Shown here one piece after another: positions 1 to 8,249 of a stretch of 64,000 bases of DNA (within the stretch, counting starts at the first letter, position 1; each line of letters starts with the position of its first letter). Source of the DNA: CAZVCJ01 sp964625745 (lineage in GTDB: Bacteria; Chloroflexota; Anaerolineae; VGOG01). The position numbers and the translations under genes are program-made. Location of the stretch: assembly GCA_964625745.1 (NCBI GenBank), contig CAZVCJ010000003.1, positions 1 through 64,000 on the forward strand, given 5' to 3'. A model generated the notes under the pieces. The model was not told the DNA's origin, did not search any database, and saw nothing but the letters and a program-made list of their open reading frames with translations.

Positions 1-28
1 GCAGACCAAATTGCATGTGTGCTTTCAT
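1..28 (-). CDS. 5' end of an unknown gene running off the left edge
   Basis: Only nine codons are visible (ATG at 28, reading M-K-A-H-M-Q-F-G-L). The start is supported by a strong AAGGAGGT ribosome-binding site about 7 nt upstream and a TATAAT box about 40 nt upstream on the same strand. No function can be assigned. Confidence 0.5.
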
Positions 29-68
29 TTTCGTTACCTCCTTGGTTGTTCCTTTGTCAGGTAACTAT

Positions 69-104
69 ATTATACTCGATGGGGGTAAACGTAGGGGTAA
101 ACGT
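69..104 (-). promoter_or_regulatory. Promoter with tandem direct repeat for the left-edge gene
   Basis: On the minus strand a TATAAT -10 box (69-74) precedes the partial gene. Immediately upstream are two direct copies of an 11-mer (GGGGTAAACGT on the plus strand, 82-92 and 94-104). They overlap where a -35 box would lie, so they may be a regulator binding site. No good -35 hexamer is visible, which would fit an activator-dependent promoter. Confidence 0.45.
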
Positions 105-123
105 GGGACGACGAAAAGGCGGG

Positions 124-157
124 GAAACAAAAATCCTACCCCATGAAAGGGTAGGAT
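124..157 (-). terminator. Rho-independent terminator of the MalT/BTAD regulator
   Basis: A 9-bp perfect stem (133-141 with 149-157, 7-nt loop) is followed on the minus strand by a T-rich tract. It lies about 130 nt downstream of the stop codon of the minus-strand regulator and upstream of the next minus-strand promoter. Confidence 0.7.
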
Positions 158-197
158 GGGAGCACGGTAGATAGGAATGTGAGGGGCAGGAACATTT

Positions 198-268
198 GTG
201 TCAACTTAAGCTCTGAGCCCCGTCCCCGGGGCGGCCCGGGGACGGGCCTTTGAGCCTTAAGTTGACAC
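198..268. repeat. 71-bp long palindrome (13-bp perfect terminal arms)
   Basis: The ends GTGTCAACTTAAG (198-210) and CTTAAGTTGACAC (256-268) are perfect inverted repeats. Inside them a second GC-rich stem (CCGTCCCCGGG with CCCGGGGACGG) continues the fold. The unit sits in the 3' untranslated region of the regulator and resembles a small non-autonomous mobile element or REP-type palindrome. Confidence 0.7.
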
Positions 269-286
269 TAATGGGGGCAGGAAGAA

Positions 287-3200
287 CTAATCGAGGGACA
301 GCCCGTCGAGGATGCGGCGGTACAGCGCGGTGGTCTCAGGGGAGGGGCGCGTACTCAATTCGCGCTCCAGAATCTCGGCGCAACGCTGGTACTGCGCGAG
401 GGCCTGGCTCCGCCGCCCGGAGAGGGTGTAGGCGCGCATCAACTGGCGATGGAACTTCTCCCGCAGGTCGTCCATCTCCAGCCCTCGGCGGAGCGTCTGG
501 ATGGCCTGGCGGTACTGCCGCCGCGCCAGCAGCCTTCCGGCCAGCTCGTCCAGCGCCTCCAGGCACCGCTCCCGCAGCCTCTCACGGGTCAGCAGACACC
601 AATCGGCGTAGCAGTCCTCCAGGAAATCACCCTGGTAGAGGGCGATGGCCTGCTGCAGCCGCTCTACCCGTCGCTCCGTCCCGGTTTCCTCCATCAGCCG
701 CTCGAACTCGGCCACGTCGAACCAGTAGTCCAGATGCGGGTGGATCTGGTAGCACTGACCGTCGAAGTGGAGGGCCTCCCGGCCCAGCGCGCGATTAAGG
801 CGGAACTTAGTGGTGTGGAAGGTGGCCTTCACCTTGGGGGCGGGCAACTCCGGCCAGAGTACGGCGGCGATCTGGTCGCGCGACCGGGAGGAGTGGGTGA
901 GCAGGTAGAAGAGCAGGTAGCGGGTGGCTGCTGCCTCCCATTCTGAAGAGGGGATTTCCACCCCTCCGCGCTCCACGCGCCCCCGACCGAAACCAAAGAT
1001 GCGCAGGGGCTCCTCCTCGGCCTCAGTGGGGGATAATTGTTGGAGTATTGCCTGGGCGGTGTACTCGAAATCGCGTGCCCGGGCCAGCAGCGCAGCCATT
1101 TCTTCACCGCCGCCCCCCTGCTCGTGCGCGCGCTCCAGCAGGGGGAGCACCCATCGGCCCTCGACGACGAAGAGGAACTCCCGGCTGAGCGGGTCAGCCG
1201 TGGCGAGCACCTGTTGGAGGATCGCCAGCGCCTCCGCCTCCCGGCCAGCCTGGAACAACGCCCAGGCAGTGAAGAATTGGACCCGGGCCAGCTCGCTGTT
1301 TGCCCCGATCCGCTGCAGTCGCTCGCGGGCGCGGGCCAACTCCGCCAGTCCTGCCTCTACCTCCCCCGCCTCGGCCCGCACCAGGCCCAGCGAGGCTCCG
1401 TACCGGCCGAGCTGGTATTCCGAGTGCTGCCGCTCCGCTAGTTCCATCGCCTGCTCGATGGCCGCCTGTGCCAGAGGGTAGTCGCCCCGGCAGCGGTGCA
1501 CCAGTCCCAACGCCTCCCGGCCGTAGGCGGAAAGGAAGCCGTCGCCCAGTTCGTCGGCGATGGCGAGCCCCTCCTCGCAGATCTCCACCGCCTGCTCGAG
1601 CGTCCCCAGGTCGCGGTTCAACTCGGCCAGGCTGAGCAGTGTCAGAGCTTCGCTTCGCCGACGACCGGACCGGCGGGCCAGTTCCAGCGCCTCCTCGAAG
1701 AGGCGCAGCGCCTCGTCGTACTCGCCAGTCGAATAGAGATAAAAGCCCAGGTCGTTGAGCGGACCGGCCAAAGCGGCAGGGTTGGCCAGCCGCCGCCGGA
1801 TCGCTACAGCCTGCCGCTGGACGGCCACCGCCTCCGCCCAGCGCCCCTGCCGCCACAGGCAGTCGGCCAGGTCGCTCTGGATAGAGGACTGTCCAAGGTC
1901 ATCCCTCTGTTCGAGAGAGTACCTGAGCGCCAGCCGCAGGTGGGCCTCTCCCTCCTCCAGCCGGCCTAGCGCCGGGCACGAGCTTCCGACGATGCGATAG
2001 GCCTCATAGGCGACGGGTACGCCGGTCTCCTCGATCAGAGAGAGCACTTCTTGGCCGAGAGCCAGGGCATCCTGAAACCGCCCCTGTTCCTGCCAGACCT
2101 GACAACGCTGCAGCAGCGCAAAGGTCAGGCCGCGGGCATTCCCACTGGTCCGGTAGCCGCGCTCCGCGACCTCTGTCAGCGCCAGCGCCTCCTCCCACTG
2201 CCCCAATATATCGGTGGCGCGGGATTGGAACAGCGCCAGGCGGGGGGTGCGCTCACGCAACGGGGCCGGGAGCGCCGCACCCCACGCCGTCAGCGTCTCC
2301 AGATGGCCGGCATAGAACATATCCTGGGCTGCCGCCCCCATCACCCGCGCCGCATCCTCATAGGTACCCACGATCAGGTAATGATGCACGGCCCCCTCAG
2401 GCTGCTCGTGCGTCTCGAACCAGTTGGCGGCACGGCGGTGCAGTTGGATCCATCGGGGCTCTTCCTCCCGCCGCAGCCGTGCCTGCAGGTACTCCTGAAA
2501 GAGATGGTGGTAGCGAGACCATTCTCCCTCCAGCCGGGTGACAAAGAGGTTGCGGTCCTCCAACAGTGTCAGGAAGTGCTCAGCCTCTTCCAGGCCCAGC
2601 ACCTCCTGGCACAGAGTTGGGCTCATTTCCTGGAGGGTAGAGGAGGCGGTGAGGAAAAACTGCACGGGAGGCTCCTGGTAAGCAAATACCTCCTGGGCCA
2701 GGTACTCGTACACCGGCTGATCGGAGGTGCGGGCCTGCACCAGGCTCTCGAGGATGCCATGCCACATTGAATAGGCAGTGAGCAGGATGCCAGTGATCCA
2801 GCCCTCGGACTGGGCTGCCAGCTCTTCGGCCTTCCTCTCAGGAATGTGGAGGTTGTAGTTCTGCGCCAGGAGCCCCTGAATCTCATTGGCACGGAAGCGC
2901 AGGTCCTCCTGACCTAACCCGCTCACTTCCCCTTTGGCTGTGAGCTGGATGATCAATGGCAGTTCGGGCACAGTGCGGCTGGCGATGATGAGGAGGAGTT
3001 GGTCTGTCTGGTAAGTCAGGAGGCGAGCCAGGATGGCGCCTACCTCGGGGACCTTCCCCAGCCGATGGTAGTCGTCCAATACCAGCACGAACCAGCGGGG
3101 AATGACGTCCACTATCTCGTTGATCAGCGCGTTGACCACACTGGGCGCGCCGTTGGTCAGGTCGAGGTTGGCAGCCAGCGCCTGGCGCGTGCGCTCGCCG

Positions 3201-3478
3201 AAGTCGGGGAAACGGTGATGCAAGCTGAGGACCAGGTGCTCCAGAAAGACCCGGGGATCGCGATCGCTCGAGTCCAGCGCATACCAGCAGACGGGATGCT
3301 CCAGGTCGTGGGCGAAGTCTACCAGCAGGGTGGTCTTGCCGTAACCAGCCGGCGCGGAAACCAGGACGAGCTTGCGGTCCACCAAATCGTACAGGCGGTC
3401 GAGCAAGCGCTGGCGGGTCAGAACGTCCTCCCGTCGTCGAGGGGGTAACACTTTGGAGATAAGCATGGAGGTGTTCAT
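287..3478 (-). CDS. MalT/LuxR-type ATP-dependent regulator with C-terminal BTAD domain
   Basis: A large cytoplasmic signal-transduction regulator of 1063 residues. The N-terminal third is a MalT-like STAND ATPase: the P-loop SAPAGYGKTT is at residues 41-50 and a Walker B-like VLVLDDYH lies near 130. The middle (about 400-790) is a run of TPR-like helical repeats for ligand or partner binding. The C-terminus has a winged-helix segment (about 820-910) followed by a bacterial transcriptional activation (BTAD) domain as in the AfsR/SARP family. The usual LuxR helix-turn-helix end is replaced by this SARP-like end. It is transcribed alone, with a terminator downstream. The inducer and targets are unknown; MalT-type proteins bind small molecules and then activate nearby operons. 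Confidence 0.9.
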   Translation of the reverse strand: MNTSMLISKVLPPRRREDVLTRQRLLDRLYDLVDRKLVLVSAPAGYGKTTLLVDFAHDLEHPVCWYALDSSDRDPRVFLEHLVLSLHHRFPDFGERTRQALAANLDLTNGAPSVVNALINEIVDVIPRWFVLVLDDYHRLGKVPEVGAILARLLTYQTDQLLLIIASRTVPELPLIIQLTAKGEVSGLGQEDLRFRANEIQGLLAQNYNLHIPERKAEELAAQSEGWITGILLTAYSMWHGILESLVQARTSDQPVYEYLAQEVFAYQEPPVQFFLTASSTLQEMSPTLCQEVLGLEEAEHFLTLLEDRNLFVTRLEGEWSRYHHLFQEYLQARLRREEEPRWIQLHRRAANWFETHEQPEGAVHHYLIVGTYEDAARVMGAAAQDMFYAGHLETLTAWGAALPAPLRERTPRLALFQSRATDILGQWEEALALTEVAERGYRTSGNARGLTFALLQRCQVWQEQGRFQDALALGQEVLSLIEETGVPVAYEAYRIVGSSCPALGRLEEGEAHLRLALRYSLEQRDDLGQSSIQSDLADCLWRQGRWAEAVAVQRQAVAIRRRLANPAALAGPLNDLGFYLYSTGEYDEALRLFEEALELARRSGRRRSEALTLLSLAELNRDLGTLEQAVEICEEGLAIADELGDGFLSAYGREALGLVHRCRGDYPLAQAAIEQAMELAERQHSEYQLGRYGASLGLVRAEAGEVEAGLAELARARERLQRIGANSELARVQFFTAWALFQAGREAEALAILQQVLATADPLSREFLFVVEGRWVLPLLERAHEQGGGGEEMAALLARARDFEYTAQAILQQLSPTEAEEEPLRIFGFGRGRVERGGVEIPSSEWEAAATRYLLFYLLTHSSRSRDQIAAVLWPELPAPKVKATFHTTKFRLNRALGREALHFDGQCYQIHPHLDYWFDVAEFERLMEETGTERRVERLQQAIALYQGDFLEDCYADWCLLTRERLRERCLEALDELAGRLLARRQYRQAIQTLRRGLEMDDLREKFHRQLMRAYTLSGRRSQALAQYQRCAEILERELSTRPSPETTALYRRILDGLSLD

Positions 3479-3706
3479 GTGAGTTGATCAGATTTCCGTT
3501 CAGGGCTAAAGCATAGTATACCAGATTTTACTTTATTTGGCAATGGCAAGCAATGGCAATCACAAAGCCGCAGAGGAATAGGTGCAATTTTCTGTAAACA
3601 AGTGCGTTGCACCAAGAGAATGCGATTGCCGTGAACAAAGCCACCTACGCGATTGACGTAGGTGACTATTTCCTCGCAGGAGTAGCGTTTGTTTTTTTGT
3701 TTCGTA
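3479..3706. other. Intergenic region upstream of the regulator
   Basis: No convincing gene is seen. It holds a short direct repeat (CAATGGCAAG-type, around 3540-3560) and a 7-bp inverted repeat CACCTAC/GTAGGTG (3642-3648 and 3658-3664) that could be an operator. It runs into duplicated contig-end sequence before the first N run. Confidence 0.4.
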
Positions 3707-3916
3707 TCCATCGTGGCGGAATCGGTGCCTGAGGAGCGAAGAGGGATGGCCTTCGGCGTCTNNNNNNNNNNNNNNNNNNNNNNNNNNNNNNNNNNNNNNN
3801 NNNNNNNNNNNNNNNNNNNNNNNNNNNNNNNNNNNNNNNNNNNNNNNNNNNNNNNNNNNNNTCCATCGTGGCGGAATCGGTGCCTGAGGAGCGAAGAGGG
3901 ATGGCCTTCGGCGTCT
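3707..3916. other. Scaffold gap (100 N at 3762-3861) with identical 55-bp flanks
   Basis: The 55 bases before the N run (3707-3761) are identical to the 55 bases after it (3862-3916). This is the signature of two contigs that overlap by one assembly k-mer but were joined with a fixed 100-N spacer. The true sequence probably has no gap, and one copy should be removed. Confidence 0.85.
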
Positions 3917-4680
3917 TCGAGTTTGCCGTTTCTCTGGGCATCACCCTCGGCCCCGCCCTGGGAGCGGCGCTGGTTTCCCGGTCAGGCATGCGCCCCCTCA
4001 TCTACAGCACCGCCGTAATGAGCCTCCTCTGCGCCATCCTGCGGACGGTGGGTTTGCACGAGACCAGCCATCAACCATCGCCCATTGAGTTGGCGAGCCT
4101 GAATCAGTTGCGTCTGCCCAGGCTACGCTGGTTCCTCCTGGCTGCCATCCTCCTGGTCTGCATCTACAACTGGACGCTGTGGGGGCCTTTCGTCTCTCTC
4201 CACGCCGAGGACACCCTCGGGCTGAATGAACCCCAGATCAACAATCTGTTCGCCGTCGGCGGCCTCGCCTGTATGGTTGCCAGCATCCTGGGTGGACACT
4301 CTGCCAGCCGTTTCGGGGGGCGCAACCTGCTCATCGCGGCTGGCCTCTGCCACGTCGTCACTATGGTTTTCTGGGCCCTGGCGGGCACCTCTCCATTGGG
4401 ATTGACCCTCTTTATGATCACCAACATGGGCTTGCAGATAGCCCTCATCGCCTACAACACTCTGTTGGCCCAAGTCACGTCCAGGGAATCTCGGGGAGCC
4501 ATCATCGGCCTCGTCGGCACCGTGACCGGGATCATCGGCGGCGTCGCACCGACGGTGGGGGCCTATCTGCGGGATAGCTTTGGCTCGATGGCGCCCTTCT
4601 GGATAGCGCTGCTGGCGGGCCTGGTCATGGCTGTGTTCTTGCAGAAAGTCGCTATTTCTGAGGATGCCCCACGGGGATGA
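3862..4680 (+). CDS. MFS transporter, 5' end missing
   Basis: An inner-membrane secondary transporter lacking its N-terminal part. The 270 visible residues begin with a conserved cytoplasmic loop (VPEERRGMAFG, typical of the loop before TM5 in major facilitator proteins) and continue through about eight hydrophobic segments to a normal C-terminus. If the duplicated 55-bp flank is collapsed, the frame upstream meets a TAG stop only about 12 codons further, so the first three or four helices are missing. This is either a real truncation or a chimeric contig join. The 3' end overlaps the convergent nitroreductase gene by 29 bp. Substrate unknown. Confidence 0.75.
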   Translation, partial: SIVAESVPEERRGMAFGVFEFAVSLGITLGPALGAALVSRSGMRPLIYSTAVMSLLCAILRTVGLHETSHQPSPIELASLNQLRLPRLRWFLLAAILLVCIYNWTLWGPFVSLHAEDTLGLNEPQINNLFAVGGLACMVASILGGHSASRFGGRNLLIAAGLCHVVTMVFWALAGTSPLGLTLFMITNMGLQIALIAYNTLLAQVTSRESRGAIIGLVGTVTGIIGGVAPTVGAYLRDSFGSMAPFWIALLAGLVMAVFLQKVAISEDAPRG

Positions 4681-5347
4681 GATAGAGAGGCTCGTGGTCG
4701 GGAGGAAGGGAGAGGGCGGCCTGCACCTGGTCATCGTAGAAGGCGCCGATGGGCACCGCCCCCAGGTGCAGAGCCACGGCCTGGAGGAGGATGTTCTGGC
4801 AGGCGTGGCCGGCCTCCAGCTTGACGTAGCGTTCGGCCCGGTCACCGTACTTCTTCGCCGTCCTCTCGTACACCGCAGCGATGACGAAGACCGCTGGAGC
4901 ATCTCGTATCGCGTCCTGCTTCAGCCCTGCCTTCCAGAGCGCCTGGCGCAGGTCGTCGTGGGACTCGATGATCACCTCGTGGCCCTGGGGCACGTAGTGG
5001 TAGAGCCCATTGGCGGTGGCCACGTAGACCTTCAGCGGATAGAGAGCCCCAGCCGAGGGAGCCGCCCGCCCACCCCAGGCGACCGTCGTCCCCTGAGCGG
5101 CCCAGAGAAGCTGGGAGATCTCCTCCAGAGTAAGCTCCTTTTCGGTAAAGTTCCGCACTGAGCGCCGCTGAGCCAGGGTTTCCTCGAGAGATAATGCCCC
5201 CTGCAACTTCGGCTCTGGCAAAGCCATCTCCTCCGGCGGCGGGGAGGCCGCCACCTCCTTGACCTGCTCAATGCGCGGGCCACAGCCGCCCAGACTCAGA
5301 CTGGTCGCCATTGTTAAGGCCAGCGCTACGCAACCAACAAATCGCAT
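4652..5347 (-). CDS. SagB/McbC-type nitroreductase-family lipoprotein
   Basis: An FMN-dependent oxidoreductase of the nitroreductase superfamily, SagB-type. A start at 5347 (MRFVG...) is preferred because GGAGG lies 7 nt upstream. It gives a lipoprotein signal with lipobox LGGC near residue 22, so the enzyme is probably anchored outside the membrane. Family features include the RRSVRNF segment (phosphate binding of FMN), LSQLLWAAQGTT, and the APSAGALYPL motif typical of SagB-like proteins. Such enzymes oxidise azolines in peptide maturation, but no cyclodehydratase or precursor peptide is nearby, so its substrate is open. It overlaps the end of the upstream M28 peptidase gene by 80 nt. Confidence 0.85.
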   Translation of the reverse strand: MRFVGCVALALTMATSLSLGGCGPRIEQVKEVAASPPPEEMALPEPKLQGALSLEETLAQRRSVRNFTEKELTLEEISQLLWAAQGTTVAWGGRAAPSAGALYPLKVYVATANGLYHYVPQGHEVIIESHDDLRQALWKAGLKQDAIRDAPAVFVIAAVYERTAKKYGDRAERYVKLEAGHACQNILLQAVALHLGAVPIGAFYDDQVQAALSLPPDHEPLYLIPVGHPQK

Positions 5348-6659
5348 CTCTTCCTCCCAGGCTGAAACCATTCCTAAACAAAAGAGGTACGTAGACGCGA
5401 TACCACCGCTCTAAGGCGAAGTCCTGAGTGGTGACTTCATCCGCCAGAATCTCCACGCCGCTGGCCGTTTGGGAATAGTAACCGCTGGCCTCGGCGGTGA
5501 CGTCGTACAGGCCAACTGAGAGTGTCTTGGTATAGTAGCCGCTGGAGTCCGTGCCGGCTGTCGTCTGAGCACTGCTTTCCTGGTTCACGATGGTCACTGT
5601 CACACCCAACAAGGGATCGCCGCTGCTGGCATCGGTCACCGTGCCCTCAAGGTAGCCCTCTCCGAACAACGGGCTGGACATGCTGGCAATGGTCCCCACG
5701 GAGGCTTTGACGAACTCGGTGAAATAGGGCATGTTCAGGGTGCTGAGTTGATCATTAGTCGTGTGATAGTAGGGAGTGAAGTCTTGCCAATCCTCGATGG
5801 CCAAGATGGCATCATAACCGTAATCCCAGAAGGAGGCATGATCGCTGCGGTTGGTAGCGCCGGCAGTGATAATCTCAGGAACGAGATTGATGTCGTAGGT
5901 ATCCACCACATCGGCGAACAGGTTAGCGATGGCGATGGAATCGGCCCCGGTTCCGGCGTGAAGCTCGATGATGGAATCGGCATCGGAGTCGTAGGCGATC
6001 ATGTCCAGATTGAGCACGCCCAGGATGTCGTCGCCCTCGTAGTAAGCATCCTGGGCGTAGTAGTGGCTGCCATAGAGCCCCTGCTCTTCCCCGGTGAAAG
6101 TGACGAAGCGGATGGTGTAGTCGAAGTCGTACTGGCTGAGGATGTCGGCGGCGATCATCACCGCCGTTACGCCGCTGGCGTTGTCATCAGCTCCCGGAGC
6201 GTTCGTCAATGCTGTTTGGTGTGTTTCCGCTCTGCTGTCCACGTGAGCACAGATGATGTAGATGTCATCGGGGTAGGTGAGGCCCGGCTTGGTGGCCACC
6301 ACGTTGCGCCAGTTGTTGTCCGACCAGGTGTAGTTATGATATTCCACATCCAAACCCAGGTTCTCGAAGTGCTCGTAAACGAACTGCGTGGCCTTTTGGA
6401 CAGGCTCACCGCTGTAGGAGTAGCGGGTATAGAGGGTGTAGGGCTGTCCACCGATGGTGACCTCGTTCTCGCCGCTGAGGTTGCCATCGTATAGATAAAC
6501 GGTATCGGCATCAACCTGGGCGATTATCTCCTCAATAAGCGGGTCAGGCTCGCCCAGGGCGGATACCGGCTGCGGCCCCTGAGACATGACAGAGCTGCCG
6601 CCGACAATTAACACAGCAACGATGAGCAGAATCCATTTTGCTGTGAGCCTCCTGTTCAT
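5268..6659 (-). CDS. Secreted M28-family zinc aminopeptidase with carboxypeptidase-like regulatory domain
   Basis: An exported di-zinc peptidase. An N-terminal signal peptide (about residues 8-30) precedes the M28 catalytic domain. Visible metal or catalytic residues are H139 (AHVDSR), D158/D159 (GADDNASG), E191/E192 (GEEQGLYG), D219 (NLDM) and H299 (YYHTTND). Residues about 335-420 form a CarboxypepD_reg-like beta sandwich (GTVTDASSGDPLLGVTV). After YRVYVPLLFRN, a tail that other exported proteins of this kind end with, the frame continues about 30 residues into the signal-peptide region of the next gene; a lost stop codon could explain this. It is the first gene of a minus-strand pair with the SagB-like lipoprotein. 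Confidence 0.9.
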   Translation of the reverse strand: MNRRLTAKWILLIVAVLIVGGSSVMSQGPQPVSALGEPDPLIEEIIAQVDADTVYLYDGNLSGENEVTIGGQPYTLYTRYSYSGEPVQKATQFVYEHFENLGLDVEYHNYTWSDNNWRNVVATKPGLTYPDDIYIICAHVDSRAETHQTALTNAPGADDNASGVTAVMIAADILSQYDFDYTIRFVTFTGEEQGLYGSHYYAQDAYYEGDDILGVLNLDMIAYDSDADSIIELHAGTGADSIAIANLFADVVDTYDINLVPEIITAGATNRSDHASFWDYGYDAILAIEDWQDFTPYYHTTNDQLSTLNMPYFTEFVKASVGTIASMSSPLFGEGYLEGTVTDASSGDPLLGVTVTIVNQESSAQTTAGTDSSGYYTKTLSVGLYDVTAEASGYYSQTASGVEILADEVTTQDFALERWYRVYVPLLFRNGFSLGGRDAICWLRSAGLNNGDQSESGRLWPAH

Positions 6660-6686
6660 TTGGGACTCCTTTATTCATGAAACCTG

Positions 6687-6781
6687 AGAAACCAGGTTTT
6701 TGTGCTGGAGAAGTGACTTCCGCTGACGGTACTACATGGTCAGCCAGATCCTCAACCACACAGTGAAAAAACCTGGTTTCT
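6687..6781. repeat. MITE-like palindrome, AGAAACCAGG family, copy 1
   Basis: Fifteen-bp perfect terminal inverted repeats AGAAACCAGGTTTTT (6687-6701) and AAAAACCTGGTTTCT (6767-6781) enclose an unrelated core. A second copy with the same termini is at 27452-27549, upstream of clpB. It has no coding capacity and lies just upstream of the M28 gene, so it probably forms part of its leader. Confidence 0.75.
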
Positions 6782-6798
6782 GGCCTCTTCCCGATGGC

Positions 6799-8220
6799 TT
6801 ACGGCGCATACCTGAACGGATGCCGCGCCGCTTCTTTCTCGTTGAGCAGTTCTTCGAGGGTCGGGCGGCTTTCGATGGCTTTGCGAATGGCGGCGCGCAT
6901 GGCCTTGTAGTTGTTGAACTCGATGCGCTTGCGGTTGGCAGCCGCCGGGTGGACGAAGACGTTGGCGATCATGGCCAGGTCGCCCAGGGCCCCCTGGGGG
7001 AGGCTGCCGTCCTCGACGCTGGCTTCAATGGCCAGATTGATGCCGCGCGCAGCGTCGTCGTAGACGTGGCCGGCCTGCTTCCTGGTGCGCACGGTCACAG
7101 TGGGAACCAGCAGCGTGCGCGGCCGCTCGCTGATGATGCGCAGCTCGTGCGAAGGCCGGGGCTCCCCCAATGCCCTGGCGATGGCTCTGCCCACCGGCCC
7201 CTCTCTGACGCCCAGCAGCAGGTCAACGTGAGCCAGCTCAAAGAAGGGCGGCCCAGAGAACCCCTCGCCGACGCGCAGGGTGAAGTCCCCGACACTCGAA
7301 ACCCGAAACCCCAAACTCGAAACCTCAACCTTGCCCAGGTTCTCCAACTGGATGCGCAGCTCCTCGCGGTCCTCTCGCTCGAAGGCTCCGCCGGGCATGA
7401 TGGGGTGGCGGGAGTTGCCCATCTCCAGCCCCATCATCCGCAGGCCCTCTTTGACCGCCTGGGTGGTCCCCTTGCGGATGACGATGCGCACCAGCTTCTG
7501 GATCTTGGCCTGCCCATCCTGGGCCGTGGCCAGATCCCCTTCCTTCACAGCGGCGTAGATCTTCTGCCATAAATCGGGAATCAGGTTAGCGCTGGCCAGG
7601 ATGGCCCCGTCGGCGCCGGCGGCCAGGGCAGCCATTACGATCTCGTCGTGGCCGCAGAAGATGCCGATCTGGCCCTTGACTTTCTCGAACAAGGCCATCA
7701 GGAAGGGCATGTCGCCGCTGGAATCTTTGATGCCCACCACGTTGTCCAGGTAGGCCATCCCCTCGGCAGTCCACCACTTGAAGTGGGTGCCCGCGCACTG
7801 GGGGATGTTGTAGAGGATGATGGGCAGGCCGACCTCGTTGACCGCTTCGTAGTGTTCGTAGACCTCGTTGAAAGTGGGCTTGAGGTAGAAGGGTGCCACC
7901 ACCAGGGCCGCCGTGGCTCCGGCGTCCCCGGCGTATTGGGTCAAGGCTATGGTGTCCCTCGTGCTGGCGCATCCCGTGCCAGCCACCACCGGCACCCTGC
8001 CCCCCACCTCATCAACGGCGATGTCAATCACCAGCCGCTTCTCCGCCTCCGTGAGGTATACGAATTCTCCGGTGGTGCCCGCCGGCACCACCCCATCCAC
8101 ATGGGGCAAGACATGGCGGATCAGAGCTCTAAACGCCTCCTCGTCAACCTGGTCATCTTCGGTGAAAGGTGTGACCAGGGCAGGGAATATGCCTTTGAAC
8201 CAATCTGGTTTCTTTGACAC
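6799..8220 (-). CDS. DapA-family class I aldolase fused to formaldehyde-activating enzyme (Fae) domain, paralogue 1
   Basis: A 473-residue fusion. The GTG start at 8220 has AAGGAGG upstream. Residues 1-295 are a complete DHDPS/N-acetylneuraminate-lyase-type TIM barrel: TTGE near 49-52, Tyr137 (LYNIP) and Schiff-base Lys165 (GIKDSSGD). Residues about 312-473 are Fae-like: AHVDLLLG with the expected active-site His331, GPVG, a VFVHPAA segment, and a HPF tail that matches the usual Fae end. The middle of the Fae domain is divergent (PRTLLVPTVTV). DapA-type enzymes join or split pyruvate and an aldehyde; Fae condenses formaldehyde with tetrahydromethanopterin. The fusion suggests release or capture of formaldehyde by the aldolase half. 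The linker is encoded by heptamer repeats (7295-7329). The exact substrate is unknown. Confidence 0.88.
   Translation of the reverse strand: MSKKPDWFKGIFPALVTPFTEDDQVDEEAFRALIRHVLPHVDGVVPAGTTGEFVYLTEAEKRLVIDIAVDEVGGRVPVVAGTGCASTRDTIALTQYAGDAGATAALVVAPFYLKPTFNEVYEHYEAVNEVGLPIILYNIPQCAGTHFKWWTAEGMAYLDNVVGIKDSSGDMPFLMALFEKVKGQIGIFCGHDEIVMAALAAGADGAILASANLIPDLWQKIYAAVKEGDLATAQDGQAKIQKLVRIVIRKGTTQAVKEGLRMMGLEMGNSRHPIMPGGAFEREDREELRIQLENLGKVEVSSLGFRVSSVGDFTLRVGEGFSGPPFFELAHVDLLLGVREGPVGRAIARALGEPRPSHELRIISERPRTLLVPTVTVRTRKQAGHVYDDAARGINLAIEASVEDGSLPQGALGDLAMIANVFVHPAAANRKRIEFNNYKAMRAAIRKAIESRPTLEELLNEKEAARHPFRYAP
7295..7329. repeat. Heptamer repeat array at the DapA-Fae junction, paralogue 1
   Basis: Five consecutive 7-mers (CTCGAAA, CCCGAAA, CCCCAAA, CTCGAAA, CCTCAAC) encode the linker between the aldolase and Fae domains. 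A similar array lies at the same place in the second fusion gene (11533-11567). Confidence 0.75.
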
Positions 8221-8249
8221 AATGTCCTCCTTATGACTTGTATTCAAAA

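Noticed and set aside
287..3478. Many long plus-strand open frames opposite the MalT/BTAD regulator
   Set aside because: They are high-GC antisense shadows lacking ribosome-binding sites and family motifs.
3475..3711. 78-codon minus-strand open frame upstream of the regulator
   Set aside because: No ribosome-binding site, no recognisable motif, and its start lies in duplicated contig-end sequence beside the gap.
7295..7329. Short regular repeats as a possible CRISPR or iteron origin
   Set aside because: The units are 7 bp, contiguous and protein-coding; iterons and CRISPR repeats are longer and non-coding.
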